Source of the DNA: Gorsachius magnificus
Taxonomy: Eukaryota; Chordata; Aves; Pelecaniformes; Ardeidae
Length of the DNA: 64,000 bases
Assembly (NCBI GenBank): GCA_034008185.1
Contig: CM067104.1
Location: 2,624,419-2,688,418 of the forward strand
Reading direction: 5' to 3'
Under the pieces are notes generated by a model, which was not told the origin of the DNA, made no database searches, and saw nothing but the letters and a program-made list of their open reading frames with translations. This document shows positions 1 to 11,129 of the stretch, piece by piece. The position numbers were made by a program, and so were the translations under genes. Position 1 is the stretch's first letter. Every line of letters begins with the position of its first letter.

Positions 1-908
1 CCCGCCAACCGGCCTGGGATGTTCCCAGGGATGGGGCCTCCACCCCTCTCTGGGCAACCCCTGCCAGGGTTTCACCACCCTCCCTGCAAAGAATTTCTTC
101 CTTAGATCCAGCCTAAACCTCCCCTGCTTCAGTTTCAAACCATCCCCCCGTGTCCTGGCCCAGCCCTGCTCAAAAGCTTGTCCCCGTCTTCCCTGGGGGC
201 CCCCTGAAGCCCTGAGCGGCCGCAATCAGGTCCCCCCGCAGCCTCCCCCCAGGCTGAACCCCCCCAACTCTCCCAGCCCGGCCCCGCAGCAGAGGGGCTC
301 CAGCCCTCGCAGCATTTTTGTGGCCCCCTCTGGCCCCGCTCCAACAGGCCCAGGTCCTCCTTGTGCCGAGGGCTCCTGAGCTGGGCGCAGGGCTCCGGGG
401 GGGTCTCAGCAGAGCGGAGAAGAGGGGCAGAATCCCCCCCCGGCCCCGCTGGCCCCGCTGCTGGGGATGCAGCCCAGGGTAGGGTTGGCTTCTGGGCTGC
501 CAGCGCCCATGGCGGCTCATGCCCAGCTTTCCATCCCCTCCATCCTTCTCGGCTGGGCTCCTCTCCACCCCTTCATTCCTGCATCCGTGTTTGGGGTTGC
601 CCTCACCCAGGACCTTGCCCTTGGCCTTGTTGAACCTCACAGGGTGTGCACGGGGCCCCCCTCTCCATCCTGTTGCGGTCCCTCTGGATGGATCCCTTCC
701 CTCCGGAGGATCCGCCGCCCCACTTGGCTCGGTGTCACCCACAGCAGGCTGCGGGCACCCTTGATCCCACTGTCCCTGACGAAGGTCAGCAATCACACTG
801 GTCCCAGAGTGGACCCTAAGGGACCCCACTCCTCACCAGTCTCCACCAGACACTGACCCATTGACCACAGCTCTTTGAGTGCGACCTCCTGGCCAATTCC
901 CTGCCCAC
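1..908 (-). mobile_element. CR1 LINE fragment, 3' part, minus strand
   Basis: The sequence closely matches the element at about 31,990-32,745 in the same orientation. On the minus strand it gives broken CR1 reverse-transcriptase C-terminal phrases ([20 protein letters not shown]) with many stops and frameshifts. The left end is cut by the window. Between about 720 and 908 the text continues as older CR1 sequence. It is a dead fragment with no intact frame. Confidence 0.85.
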
Positions 909-914
909 GGCGCT

Positions 915-1626
915 TCCTTACGTGAAGGAGCCTGGAGCCCCAGGGGAGCGGCTGAGGGAGCCTGGGGGGCTGACAGCGGGCTGGATAGGAGCCAGCAGGG
1001 TGCCCAGGTGGCCAAGAGGGCCAGTGGCATCCTGGTTTGTATCAGGAGTGGTGTGGCCAGCAGGAGCAGGGCAGGGACCGTGCCCCTGTGCTGGGCACTG
1101 GGGGGGCCGCCCCTCAAATGCTGCGGTCAGGGTTGGGCCCCTCCCTCCCAAAAGGCCCTGGGGGGGCTGGAGCGTGTCCAGAGAAGGGCAGCGGAGCTGG
1201 GGAGGGGTCTGGAGCCCCAGGCTGCTGGGGAGCGGCTGGGGGAGCTGGGGGGGTTCAGCCTGGAGCAGAGGAGGCTGAGGGGAGCCCTCATCGCTCCCTA
1301 CAACTGCCTGAGAGGAGGGGGGAGCCGGGGGGTCGGGCTCTGCTCCCAGGGAAGGGGCGATGGGACGAGGGGCACCGGCCTCAAGTTGTGCCAGGGCAGG
1401 GTTGGGTTGGCCATGGGGAACAATTCCTCCCCTCAAGGAGTGGTCAAGCCTGGAAGGGGCTGCCCGGAGCGGTGGGGAGTCCCCATCCCTGGAGGGGTTC
1501 AAAACCCGTGGGGACGTGGCCCTTGGGGACAGGGTTTAGCAGGCACGGGGGGTTGGGCTGATGTTGGCCGTGATGATCTTGGAGGTCGTTTCCAGCCGTC
1601 ATGATTCAATTCTAGGATTCTGTGAT
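915..1626 (+). mobile_element. CR1 LINE 3' end, plus strand
   Basis: Plus-strand CR1 tail. Degraded RT C-terminal phrases are readable, such as [15 protein letters not shown] and [17 protein letters not shown]. The standard CR1 3' untranslated text follows and ends in the ATTCTRTGATT-type terminal repeat at about 1,605-1,626. It lies tail-away from the minus-strand fragment to its left, so two separate insertions abut here. Confidence 0.85.
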
Positions 1627-1900
1627 TTTTGTTTGTGTTAATGGTGAAAGGGTGATGAAACCAGAGGATTTGGGTTGGCCCTGGGGAACAATTCCTTCCC
1701 CAAAGGGCTGTCAGGCGCTGGAAGGGGCTGCCCAGGGAAGGGGTCGAGTCCCCGTCCCTGCGGGTGTTGAACAGCCGGGCAGAGGCGGGGCTGAGGGATG
1801 GGGTTTGGGGGTGGGATGGCAGGGGTAGGGGAACGCTTGGGCTGGGGGAGCTGAACGGGCTTTGCCACCCCAAAGAATTCCGTGATTCCACGATTTACCC
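1627..1900 (+). mobile_element. Second CR1 3' tail abutting the first
   Basis: A second CR1 terminal segment begins directly after the first one's terminal repeat. It contains the GGGAACAATTCCTTCCCCAA tract and ends near a degenerate GATTCCACGATT repeat. The same two-tail arrangement recurs at about 17,900-18,335, and a single such tail lies at 36,893-37,105. Confidence 0.75.
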
Positions 1901-2022
1901 CCCACCCCTGTAGCCCCCGATTTCTTTACCATCAAGCCCCCAACACCGCTCCAACGAGCAGAACCCGACGCTCTGTGATGTTCCGTGGCGTTTCTGATCC
2001 CCATCCCCGTCTCTCCCTGCAG

Positions 2023-2076
2023 AGCTGGCTGTGCCTGATCGCCCTGGGCGCCTCCTTCCTGGCCTGCGGGAGAACG
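2023..2076 (+). other. Candidate internal exon, 54 nt, gene unknown
   Basis: A strong acceptor (pyrimidine tract ending CTCTCCCTGCAG) precedes 54 nt in phase 0, followed by a good donor (ACG|GTAAGC). The peptide is [18 protein letters not shown], a hydrophobic stretch like a membrane segment or signal anchor. It sits alone between CR1 debris and an A-rich tract. I do not recognise the protein. Chance splice signals are a realistic alternative. Confidence 0.25.
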
Positions 2077-2239
2077 GTAAGCGTCAGCAGGACACTGCTC
2101 ACGGAAGAGTCGCCTTCCCGCGCCGCCAAGTAGAGGCGGTGGCCGTACACAGCGCGTAGCCATCAGAGCCAGTGCGTTTCTATGGTTTACTGGGTGAACG
2201 TATACAAACGTATGTGCGGTTTGCACAGGGAGCGCGGGT

Positions 2240-2400
2240 CTTAAAAGAGAAAAAACAAAAAAAAAACTCAAAAAAATTTCAAAAAACAAAAAAACCCTGA
2301 AAAATCCCACAAAAAAACCCACCAAAAACCACAAAAAAAACCACAAAACCACAAAAAAACCCAAAAAAACCTCAGAAAAAAACCCACAAAAAATATCAGG
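2240..2400. repeat. A-rich low-complexity tract
   Basis: About 160 bp of A runs broken by CCC and CACA, ending near 2,400. It is much more AT-rich than anything around it. No gene is visible; on the minus strand it reads as phenylalanine-rich nonsense. Confidence 0.8.
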
Positions 2401-2504
2401 TGTAGATATTGGGCAACGTGCTGCTACTGAAGCACTCGGAAGTCGGACGTTTTCTTTGCTGAACACTCAAACCGCGCTGGTATGGAGGAGCGCTGCCGTC
2501 AGCT

Positions 2505-3095
2505 GTGTCGAACGGGAGCTGCCGTTGGCCATCCCAAATGGGAGCCACCATCAGCCATGCCAAATGGGAGTTGCCCTGGCTGTGCCGAATTGGAGCCCCC
2601 TCGGCGTACCGAACGGGAGCTGCCCTTGGCCATGCCAAGTGGGAACCGCCATCAGCCGTGCCGAATGGGAGCTGCCGTTGGCCTGCCAAATGGGAGCCAC
2701 CATCGCCATGCCGAACAGGAGCCGCCCTTGGCCGTGCCGAATGGGAGCTTCCCTCGGCCGTGCCGAACGGGAGCCGCCCTTGGCCGTGCCAAATGGGAGC
2801 CACCTCAGCCGTGCCGAACGGGAGCCGCCCTTGGCTGTGCCAAATTGGAGCCACCATCGGCCATGCCGAACGGGAGTTGCCCTTGGCTGTGCCAAATCGG
2901 AGCCACCCTTGGCCATGCTGAATGGGAGCCACCCTTGGCCGTGCCAAATGGGAGCTGCCCTTGGCCGTGCCGAACAGGCGCTGCCCTTGGCCATGCCAAA
3001 TGGGACCCGCCATCAGTCGTGCCGAACAGGAGTTGCCCTCGGCTGTGCCGAACTGGAGCCACCCTCGGCCGTGCCGAATGGGCGCTGCCCCTTTT
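2505..3095. repeat. 26-bp minisatellite, about 23 units
   Basis: Tandem units of 24-26 bp, each with a core like GCCGAACGGGAGC followed by GCCCTTGGCC. They alternate between CAAATGGGAGCC and CGAACGGGAGCC variants. Because the units have few stops, several overlapping frames stay open on both strands, producing repetitive Trp/His/Gly-rich or Pro/Trp/Cys-rich translations that are not real proteins. Confidence 0.9.
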
Positions 3096-4240
3096 CCGGC
3101 CACGAGCGCCTTCTGCAGCGTAGGGGGGAGCAGTCCCGCCGCAGGCTGGTTCCCGGCTCGGCTCCCCCTGCTCCGGCCTCCCCACGGCTCTCCATTAAAC
3201 CCACCCGGCTCTCACCCCTCCAGCCCATGGAGCGGGAACGCCGAGGCTCCGGGCAGTCACCACTTCCACACAGAACTGCCGAATTGAGTGGAAAAAAATA
3301 AGCCAGGAAACGCAAAAACTCACCTTTGGGGGCGGCGTTGGGTGGGCACCGCTGCCACTCGGCCAAGCGCAACGCGGTGACGCTGCGGCCTCGGCCTCTG
3401 CGGTCGGTCCCGCTCCGACTGGATCCCATTGGGGGGTTTTTTTGGGGGATTTTATTTACTTGAAATCAGCTCTGATCCTCCACCTTGCGTGGGTTTGGTG
3501 CTCAGCAAAGCAAACGAACTGCCCGGGTCGAGGTTATTTATGGCTCTGGGGCTTCGCTCCGCGGCTCGGAATGTCGCCGTGCCGAGGCCGCCCGTCGCCT
3601 TTCCCAGGGCGGGGGGGGAGGGGGGGGGCAGGCATCGCTGTAGCGCAGCCGCAGGTTTTTATTTTATTTAAAGTCACTACAAACCTCTTCTCCTTGCCCT
3701 GCTCGGAAGCGTTCCATGGCTTCCGATCACCTCCTTCAACCCGGGAGGCACCCAAGGTCCCAGCTAGCCACCGGGAGAACGGAGCCATTTGGCTCCGGCA
3801 CTTCAGAGGGGTCGGCCACCGGCACTGGGGTGGCTTGGGAGGTGACATCCCACCCGGTGGGGGTGGCGTGAGGTGGCCTCGGCGTGCAAACCGGGTGTCG
3901 GAAGCTGCAGATTGGGGGGGGGGGGTGTCTTCAGCACTGTTGCTTCTCCGGCCATCTGGAAGCCGGCGCCTGGCTGGCACGGTCACGGCACAGCCCCATG
4001 GTGGGGGGGGGTTGGTACCAAAATGGTTTTGGGGATCTGAGAGATGCAAACGTCCTCTGCTTGTGGACACCCCCGCTGAGCCGCGGGGCTCGGAATCGGG
4101 CTCTGCCGGTGCGGCCGGGTGCTGCTCCTGCTGCCGCTGCTGCTTTGCAACCTTCCCCCTCCGGAGCGGCCGGCGCGCCGGGGTTTGGGTGCCCAGCGCG
4201 GGGGTCGGTAGCACCCTGGGCTCCAGCCTTCATCCCTAAG
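3096..4240. other. GC-rich unique stretch, no gene found
   Basis: About 1.1 kb of CpG-rich single-copy sequence. There are G runs at about 3,610 and 3,916 and an AT-rich patch at 3,650-3,680. No convincing exon, conserved protein or RNA gene is visible on either strand. Confidence 0.5.
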
Positions 4241-4249
4241 GAGGCTTCC

Positions 4250-4475
4250 TGGGGATTGTCCATTGCCTTCCTCGGGATAATCCATCGCCTTCCTCGGGAT
4301 AATCCATCGCCTTCCTCGGGATAATCCATCGCCTTCCTTGGCAAACCCATCGCCTTCCTTGGCAAACCCATCGCCTTCCTTGGGATAATTCATCGCCTTC
4401 CTTAGCAAACCCATCGCCTTCCTTGGGATAATTCATCGCCTTCCTTGGAAACCCTTCCTTGGGATTTCCATCGCC
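4250..4475. repeat. 22-bp minisatellite, about 10 units
   Basis: Tandem units with the core CCATCGCCTTCCTYGGGATA, some with TGGCAAAC in place of TGGGATAAT. Open frames on the minus strand through the array are a product of the repeat. Confidence 0.9.
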
Positions 4476-6283
4476 TTCCTCGCGTGCCCTCTGCGGCGCC
4501 CGGAGCCTCCGAGGGAGCCGCCATCCGCAGGCGACGCGGGCCGGGTTTCGGCGTCGACCGCCATTTCCCTCCTCGCGCGATCGAACCCCCGGGCGCGCGG
4601 CGGAGCTCGTCCGAGGGCGAGCAGGAGCCGCGTGGCACCGGGGCGGGGGGGCAGCGCGCCCCCAGTCCGAGCTCGCCGCCGGGGTTTTAGCCGGCGCTGC
4701 CCCAAGTTTTTGGGGACGTTCCTGATGCCATTGACGCTCGTTCCCTTTGCCAAACCAGCGGAACTCGGCTCCCCCCACCCCTCCAGCTCAACAAACGGTG
4801 TTCCCAGCTCCCAAATCCCAGTGGGATTTATCCCCTGCGCGTTGTAAGCGGGAACTGGCGGTGGCTGCTGAAGTGGGGGGCACGGTTGCGGCCAGCCGGC
4901 CCCGGGCCTCCGGACCCCCCACCCCCCCTCTGCTTTGCCTGCATTCGGGATTTGGGATTCCTAAGGGGATTCTCCCTGACATCGTAACACTACGGCGCTC
5001 GCTCGGCGGCGCAGCCTCCGCGTCGAATTCTCAGCCCCGGTTCCTCCTGAAACCAATTTTACCCCCCCCCGCCCCCCCCATATCAGCCCTCGAACCCCTT
5101 TGTACCAGCGACCTCTTCCATTAAAAGATGGAGACGCCTCCACCTGGCTTCGTGGGTCTTTTTTTTTTTTTTTTTTTTTTGGGGGGGGGGGCGGCGCTTG
5201 GAGTCGCTGATCCCCAGCTACAAAGGAGCCCCCGGCGGCTCCGATCCCGGAGGGGAGCCCCATCCCCGTGGGATCCAGCCCCCCCTCCACCTCCCCCCCG
5301 ACCCCAGCCTCTTGCGTTTGCTCCCAGCTTCCCCCCCTCCCCGGCACGCGGCGGCTCCCCCGGGACCGCGGCCTCACCAAGAAGGCGAAGGACAGGGGGG
5401 TCAGGGCCGGGGGGGTCGGAGGGGCCGGGGGGGGCTCTCCTGCTCTAAAAATCGAGGAAAACGCTGGTTGGGGCCAAAGCTGCCGCCTCGCTGCACAACC
5501 CCCCACCGCCCCAACCCCAGCTCCCAATCTGGAGCCTTCCCATGGGAAGGAGCTGGGCACTGTGAGCGCCTTGCATTCCCCCGCCCCCCCCCCCCCCCGG
5601 GGTAATTAACTCTCATTTCATTAATTGGCCACCGCGCTCCGGGAGAACCAAAGCCCCGCGGGGTCCCGCCGGGGTCAATCTCACCCTGCTAAACCCCCGC
5701 GCCGCCGCCCTTCGCAAGGGCCGAGGGCCCCCCCGCCACCACCTCCTCTCTTAATTAACCAACCCCTGTAATCAGCTGGCGCTAATTAAGGCTCATCTAC
5801 ACCCAAAATTGAGAAGGAAACGAGCCAGAGCTGCCGCCGGGGGTGCTGCGCCGAAGGGATGGGCTCTGCCGGAGCGCGGCCGCGGGCCGAGCCGTTTATC
5901 GATAACGAGAAGCCAAATTCGCCCTGCGCCGAGGCCCCGCTGCTTAATAACCCCTAATTAACTAACGAGGGCACGGCGCGAGCAGTGGGCGGGGCTTCGG
6001 CTTCGCGCCGGCGCGTTCCCTTGGCGAGGGCCTGCATGCGGCCTGGGTGACGCCGGGGCTAACGAGGCGCCTGCCATTAGCGGCCGCCGCGCCGTGAAGC
6101 CGCTGCAGCGCGGTTGTGGTTCGGTCGCACGGTGACGCCCCCCCACCGCGTGGTGACCCCCCCCCGCCACGCGGTGACGCCCCACGAGCTGCCGGCCTAG
6201 GCCCGGCCTTGGCGGGGTGCGGGGCTGAGCCTGCCTGGGGGGTGCGGGGTTGGGGGGGGGGGGGGGGTCCTCTATGCCCCACG
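4476..6283. other. CpG-rich stretch, no gene found
   Basis: Single-copy, CpG-rich DNA up to about 6,280. It includes a T run followed by a G run at 5,159-5,190 and a C run at 5,584-5,598. Several TTAATTAA-like AT patches lie at 5,600-5,960. It looks like a CpG island and could hold a promoter. I found no coding exon. Confidence 0.45.
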
Positions 6284-6880
6284 ATCCAGCCCTGCTCAGC
6301 ATGGGCTTCGTTAAGCCCTGCTCAACTCGGGCTTCGTGGGGGGGGGCCCCCCACCGCTGGCGCTTGCGGCTTTTGGTTGTAACCAAAACTCCTCTAAAGC
6401 CGGGCTTAAACCAACGCACAAGGCGCTGGTTGGGGCGTCTTGTTCTTGTCGGGTTTCATTAAACCCTGCTCAGCATGGGCTTCGTTAAGTCCTGCTTAAC
6501 TCGGGCTTCGTTAAGCCCTGCTCAGCATGGGCTTCGTTAAGCCCTGCTCAACTCGGGCTTCGTTAAACCCTGCTCAGCATGGGCTTCGTTAAGCCCTGCT
6601 CAACTCGGGCTTCGTTAAGCCCTGCTCAGCATGGGCTTCGTTAAACCCTGCTCAGCATGGGCTTCGTTAACCCCTGCTCAGCATGGGCTTCGTTAAACCC
6701 TGCTCAGCATGGGCTTCGTTAAGCCCTGCTCAACTTGGGCTTCGTTAAACCCTGCTCAACTCAGCATCTTTAAACCCTGCTCGCTCAGCTTTAAACCCGT
6801 AAAGCCTGCTACCGGGCTCAACTTGGGCTTTGTTAAACTGGGCTGAACTCGGGCTTTGTTAAACCCTGCCCAACTCAGGG
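6284..6880. repeat. 26-bp minisatellite with alternating units
   Basis: About 20 tandem units of CCCTGCTCA plus GCATGGG or ACTCGGG plus CTTCGTTAAR. Two unit types, CAGCATGGG and CAACTCGGG, alternate irregularly, suggesting a two-unit higher-order repeat. Units decay after 6,760. Confidence 0.9.
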
Positions 6881-6918
6881 TGTTCCCAGCTCTAACTCTT
6901 GTCCTTCACCTCTTCCAG

Positions 6919-6996
6919 CGCCACCTGGGATTCGCCGCTCGCCCTGAACTCTTCCTCCTCAACAACGTCGACGCGGACGCGCTCGTCACCAGATGA
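6919..6996 (+). other. Candidate terminal exon, 25 codons plus stop
   Basis: A good acceptor (CTTGTCCTTCACCTCTTCCAG) is followed by an open phase-0 frame beginning RHLGFAARPELFL and ending DADALVTR before TGA at 6,994-6,996. A second frame (ATWDSPLALNSSSS...) also stays open to 7,018. Either could be the end of the gene suggested at 2,023, but I know no such protein. It lies just left of a CR1 insertion. Confidence 0.2.
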
Positions 6997-7333
6997 CGCC
7001 GCCCGCCGCAAGGATTAGACCCGGTTTTAACGGGCACCCTTCTTGTGCCACAGAGAACTCCCCTCCCTCGCTCGAGCTTAGGCGGAGCCTGGCACACGGC
7101 TGGGGATTGGGAGCGCAGCCCGGGATTTCTCCCGGGGAGGACGGCGGGCTCGGACCATCCCGCCAGCGGCGGGGAGAGCTGCGGAGGCGGCGCCTCGGGG
7201 GGGGCCCGGGTGCCAACCACGGTGGGGGTGTTTGCGTTTGGACACCTCAGAAGCCCCCTCCCCTTTACCCCCTCCCCCCCCGCCCAAGTTGCTCTGATCT
7301 GGGAAGCGATTCCCTGACTTTTTCCCAATTTTG

Positions 7334-8935
7334 AATCATAGAATCGTAGAATCACCTTGGTTGGAAAAGCCCTTTAAGATCATCGAGTCCAACCCTTAAC
7401 CTAACCCTGCCATCCCACCCCCAAACCCTGTCCCTCAGCACCTCATCCATCCTTCTTTTAAATCCCCCCAGGGATGAGGACTCGACCCCTCCCTGGGCAG
7501 CCCCTTCCAGAGCCTGACAACCCTCTGGGTGAAGAAGTTTTTCCTAATGTCCAACCTAACCCTGCCCTGGCGCAGCTTCAAACCACCCCCTCGTCCCATC
7601 ACCCGTTCCAGGGAGAAGAGGCCGACCCCCACCTCACTCCCCCCTCCTCTCAGGCAGCTGTAGAGGGCGATCAGGGCTCCCCTCAGCCTCCTCTTCTCCA
7701 GGCTGAACCCCCCCAGTTCCCTCAGCCGCTCCTCGTAGGACTTGTGCTCCAGACCCCTCCCCAGCTTGGTTGCTCTCCTCTGGACCTGTTCCAGCAGTGC
7801 AACATCTTTCTTGTAGTGAGGGGCCCAAAACTGAACACAGGATTCGAGGTGCGGCCTCACCAGCACCGAGTACAGGGGCACCATCACTTCCCTACTCCTG
7901 CTGGCCACACTATTCCTGATACAAGCCAGGATGCCATTGGCCCTCTTGGCCACCTGGGCACCCTGCTGGCTCATATTCAGCCGGCTGTCAACCAGTACCC
8001 CCAGGGCTTTTTCCACCAGGCAGCTTTCCAGCCGCTCTTCCCCAAGCCTGTAGCGCTGCATGGGGTTGTTGTGACCAACGTGCAGGACCCAGCACTTGGC
8101 CTTGTTGAACTTCACACAGTTGGCCTCGGCCCATGGATCCAGCCTGGCCAGGTCCCTCTGCAGAGCCCCCCTCCCCTCCAGCAGATCAAAACTCCCACCC
8201 AGTTTGGTGTCATCTGCAAATTTACTGAGGGCACACTCAATCCCCTCATCCAGGTCACTGAGAAAGATATTAAACAAGACCGGCCCTAAAACTGAGCCTT
8301 GGGGGACACCGCTTGTGACCGGCCACCAACTGGACTTAGCTCCATTCACCACGACTCTCTGGGCTCGGCCACCCAGGCAGTTTTTAACCCAGCGAAGAGT
8401 ACACCCATCTAGGCCATGAACCGCCAGCTTCTCCAGGAGAATGCTATGGGAGACTGTGTCGAAGGCTTTGCTGACGTCCAGGTTTACAACATCCACAGCC
8501 TTTCCCTCCTCTACCAGGCGGGTCACCTGGCCGTAGAAGGAAATCAGGTTGGTTAGGCAAGACCTACCTTTCATGAACCCATGCTGGCTGGGCCTGATCC
8601 CCTGATTGTCCTCCATGTGCCTGGTGAGCACACTCAAGATGAACCTCTCCATAATCTTCCCCGCTACTGAGGTCAGGCTGACTGCTCTGTAGTTCCCCGG
8701 ATCCTCCTCCTGGCCCTTCTTGGAGAGAGGCGTCACATTTGCCAACCTCCCATCATCTGGGACCTCCCCTGTTCTCCAGGACTGCTGATAAATGATAAGA
8801 GAGTGGCTTGGCAAGCTCCTCTGCCAGCTCCTTCAGCACTCTTGGCTGGATCCCATCTGGCCCCATAGCCTTGTGGATGTCCAGGTGGCACAGCAGCTCA
8901 AAGACTGCTTCCTCCTGGATTATGGGGGGTTCCAA
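7334..8935 (-). mobile_element. CR1 LINE, 5'-truncated, with nearly intact RT domain
   Basis: This minus-strand CR1 runs from its 3' terminal repeat (GAATCATAGAATCGTAGAATC, left end) back to about 8,935. One open frame of 459 codons (8,814 to 7,435) holds the ORF2 reverse-transcriptase domain. Motifs in order are [58 protein letters not shown] and the catalytic FADDTKL, then the usual CR1 C-terminal region. A further stretch (8,935-8,753) continues upstream in another frame, so a frameshift lies near 8,760-8,810. The endonuclease domain and ORF1 are absent. It is among the youngest TE copies in the window and cannot move on its own. Confidence 0.95.
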
Positions 8936-9830
8936 TTCCTCCTGCCTGGCGGCGCCGGTGCCACGCTGAGCCCGGCTTTAATCCCCATTTTACGGGCGAT
9001 CCCACGGGCCTGGAGCCAGCTCGGGGCCGGCGTTGCCCCCCCCCCCCCCCCCCCCCCCCCCCCACCAGCGGCAGCAAAGCTCCCGGTTTCAGAATTCCCA
9101 TTAAAAAAACCCACGGATTTGCCTCCGCCCCGCGCCCGGGGAAAGCTGGGCCGGGTTTGCACGCGCGGCACGGAGCCGGTTTCCCGGCATTTCAAGACAT
9201 TCCGGGCGCTGCCGGGACCCTCCCGGCGCCCAAATCCCATCCCCCAGCAGAGTTCAAGGTCAGCAGACCCCGACACCGCCACTTGCATTTCCCTGAATTA
9301 AATCTTCCGGTTTAATTAAAAATTTTCCCAGTTTCCCATTCTCCAGCCTTGGCACCAACTTTCTCCACCATGGCAGCTCCTGAAGAACGCGCCGGGGCCG
9401 GACGCTGCCGGGGAACGCTGGGATTTAACCGGTTCTGTTCAGCTTTCAGCCTGGTTGTGAAATAAAACGGAGCTTCCCGGCCCCTTTTCCTGAAGGAATT
9501 TGTTTGATTCCCAATCCCTCCGTGCTCACCTGGCACTCGACTGCGTAGGTGAGCGCCCGTACGGCCCGCGGGGGCGGGTAAATCCCGAAAATCCCGCGGG
9601 TGCTTGGAGATGCTGGGATCCGGCCTCGGATTTGTGGGATAATTCAATCCGTGGGATTTGGTTTTGGTGGCCGTGTCCGGGGCCTTGGCTTGGGAAGTGA
9701 AGGAAGCTCAAGGCAATCAGCGGCGCTTAACGAGGGCGCTAAAGCGGGGCTTAACTAAGCCGGGCTTGGTTTGCACCTCATGGAAGCCACGGCCCCGAGG
9801 GTGACCTGGAGCCGCCCCATTGCAGGGGTT
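8936..9830. other. Intergenic, no gene found
   Basis: Ordinary GC-rich sequence with a C run of more than 20 bases at about 9,038-9,062 and an AT-rich patch at 9,290-9,330. No exon or element is recognised. Confidence 0.5.
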
Positions 9831-10162
9831 GGGGGGGGGGGTGTGTCCCCCCCGGGGGACCCGCTGGGGGGTCCCCTGTCCCAGCCGGGGGCCGGGGGTC
9901 CCTGCTCTCCCCTGGGGCTGGGGGGGGGGTGAGCCCCAGCCCCCCTGCTCCAGGGAGGGTCCCCAGGTGAGAGCTGGGGGGGGGGGGGGGGGGGTGCAGG
10001 GCACGGAGCGGAGCTGGGGGGGGGAAATTGGTCTGGGTGCCCCTTAGGGAGGGGGCCAGCTGCCCCCTCCTGCCCCACATCCCTGCCCCCCCTCCTGCCC
10101 CACATCCCCTCCTGCCCCACATCCCCTCCTGTCCCCCCTCCTGCCCCACATCCCCCCCCCCC

Positions 10163-10662
10163 NNNNNNNNNNNNNNNNNNNNNNNNNNNNNNNNNNNNNN
10201 NNNNNNNNNNNNNNNNNNNNNNNNNNNNNNNNNNNNNNNNNNNNNNNNNNNNNNNNNNNNNNNNNNNNNNNNNNNNNNNNNNNNNNNNNNNNNNNNNNNN
10301 NNNNNNNNNNNNNNNNNNNNNNNNNNNNNNNNNNNNNNNNNNNNNNNNNNNNNNNNNNNNNNNNNNNNNNNNNNNNNNNNNNNNNNNNNNNNNNNNNNNN
10401 NNNNNNNNNNNNNNNNNNNNNNNNNNNNNNNNNNNNNNNNNNNNNNNNNNNNNNNNNNNNNNNNNNNNNNNNNNNNNNNNNNNNNNNNNNNNNNNNNNNN
10501 NNNNNNNNNNNNNNNNNNNNNNNNNNNNNNNNNNNNNNNNNNNNNNNNNNNNNNNNNNNNNNNNNNNNNNNNNNNNNNNNNNNNNNNNNNNNNNNNNNNN
10601 NNNNNNNNNNNNNNNNNNNNNNNNNNNNNNNNNNNNNNNNNNNNNNNNNNNNNNNNNNNNNN
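10163..10662. other. Assembly gap, exactly 500 N
   Basis: 500 undetermined bases. The left flank is a short CCTGCCCCACATCC minisatellite and C run; the right flank is CAGGCAGGGA repeats. The round size indicates a placeholder gap whose true length is unknown. Any frame read across it is meaningless. Confidence 0.99.
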
Positions 10663-11129
10663 CAGGCAGGGACAGGCAGGGCTCCCCCCCGGGCTCCCCC
10701 TGGACGCTTGGGTCCCTCCTGCGGGGCCGGGGGCACCCAGGATGGGGGGGGATGGGGACGGGGGGGGCAGCAGGGTGCGGGTGCGGGTGCTGAGCGTGCA
10801 TGAGCGTGCCGAGGGGTGAGCAGGCGTGCAAGGCCATGCACGAGGGCGTGTGACCGAGCACCACCGGGCGAGCGGGCACAACCATCGGTGCGATCTCACA
10901 CACGCGTGCCCCCACCCCTGCCGTGCCCGCCGGCGTGTCCCCACGTGCGCAGGCGTGCGAGGGTGTGCGAGGCCTGTGCCGGCAGCACCCGCCTGGCCGC
11001 ATTCCTGCCCCCCCCAGCTGCACCCACACCCCTGCCGCCAGCCGGGGCGCGTCACCCCCACCCACACCAGCACCCGGCCCTGTGGGGCCCCGTGGGGCCC
11101 CGTGGGGAGCGGGGTCCCCTGGTGGGGCC

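Noticed and set aside
2396..3103. Repetitive Trp/His/Gly-rich protein on the minus strand
   Set aside because: All frames of the 26-bp minisatellite are open, and the start lies in repeat DNA.
7435..8814. Reverse transcriptase as a possible host gene
   Set aside because: It matches CR1 ORF2 and ends in a CR1 3' terminal repeat, so it is a LINE copy.
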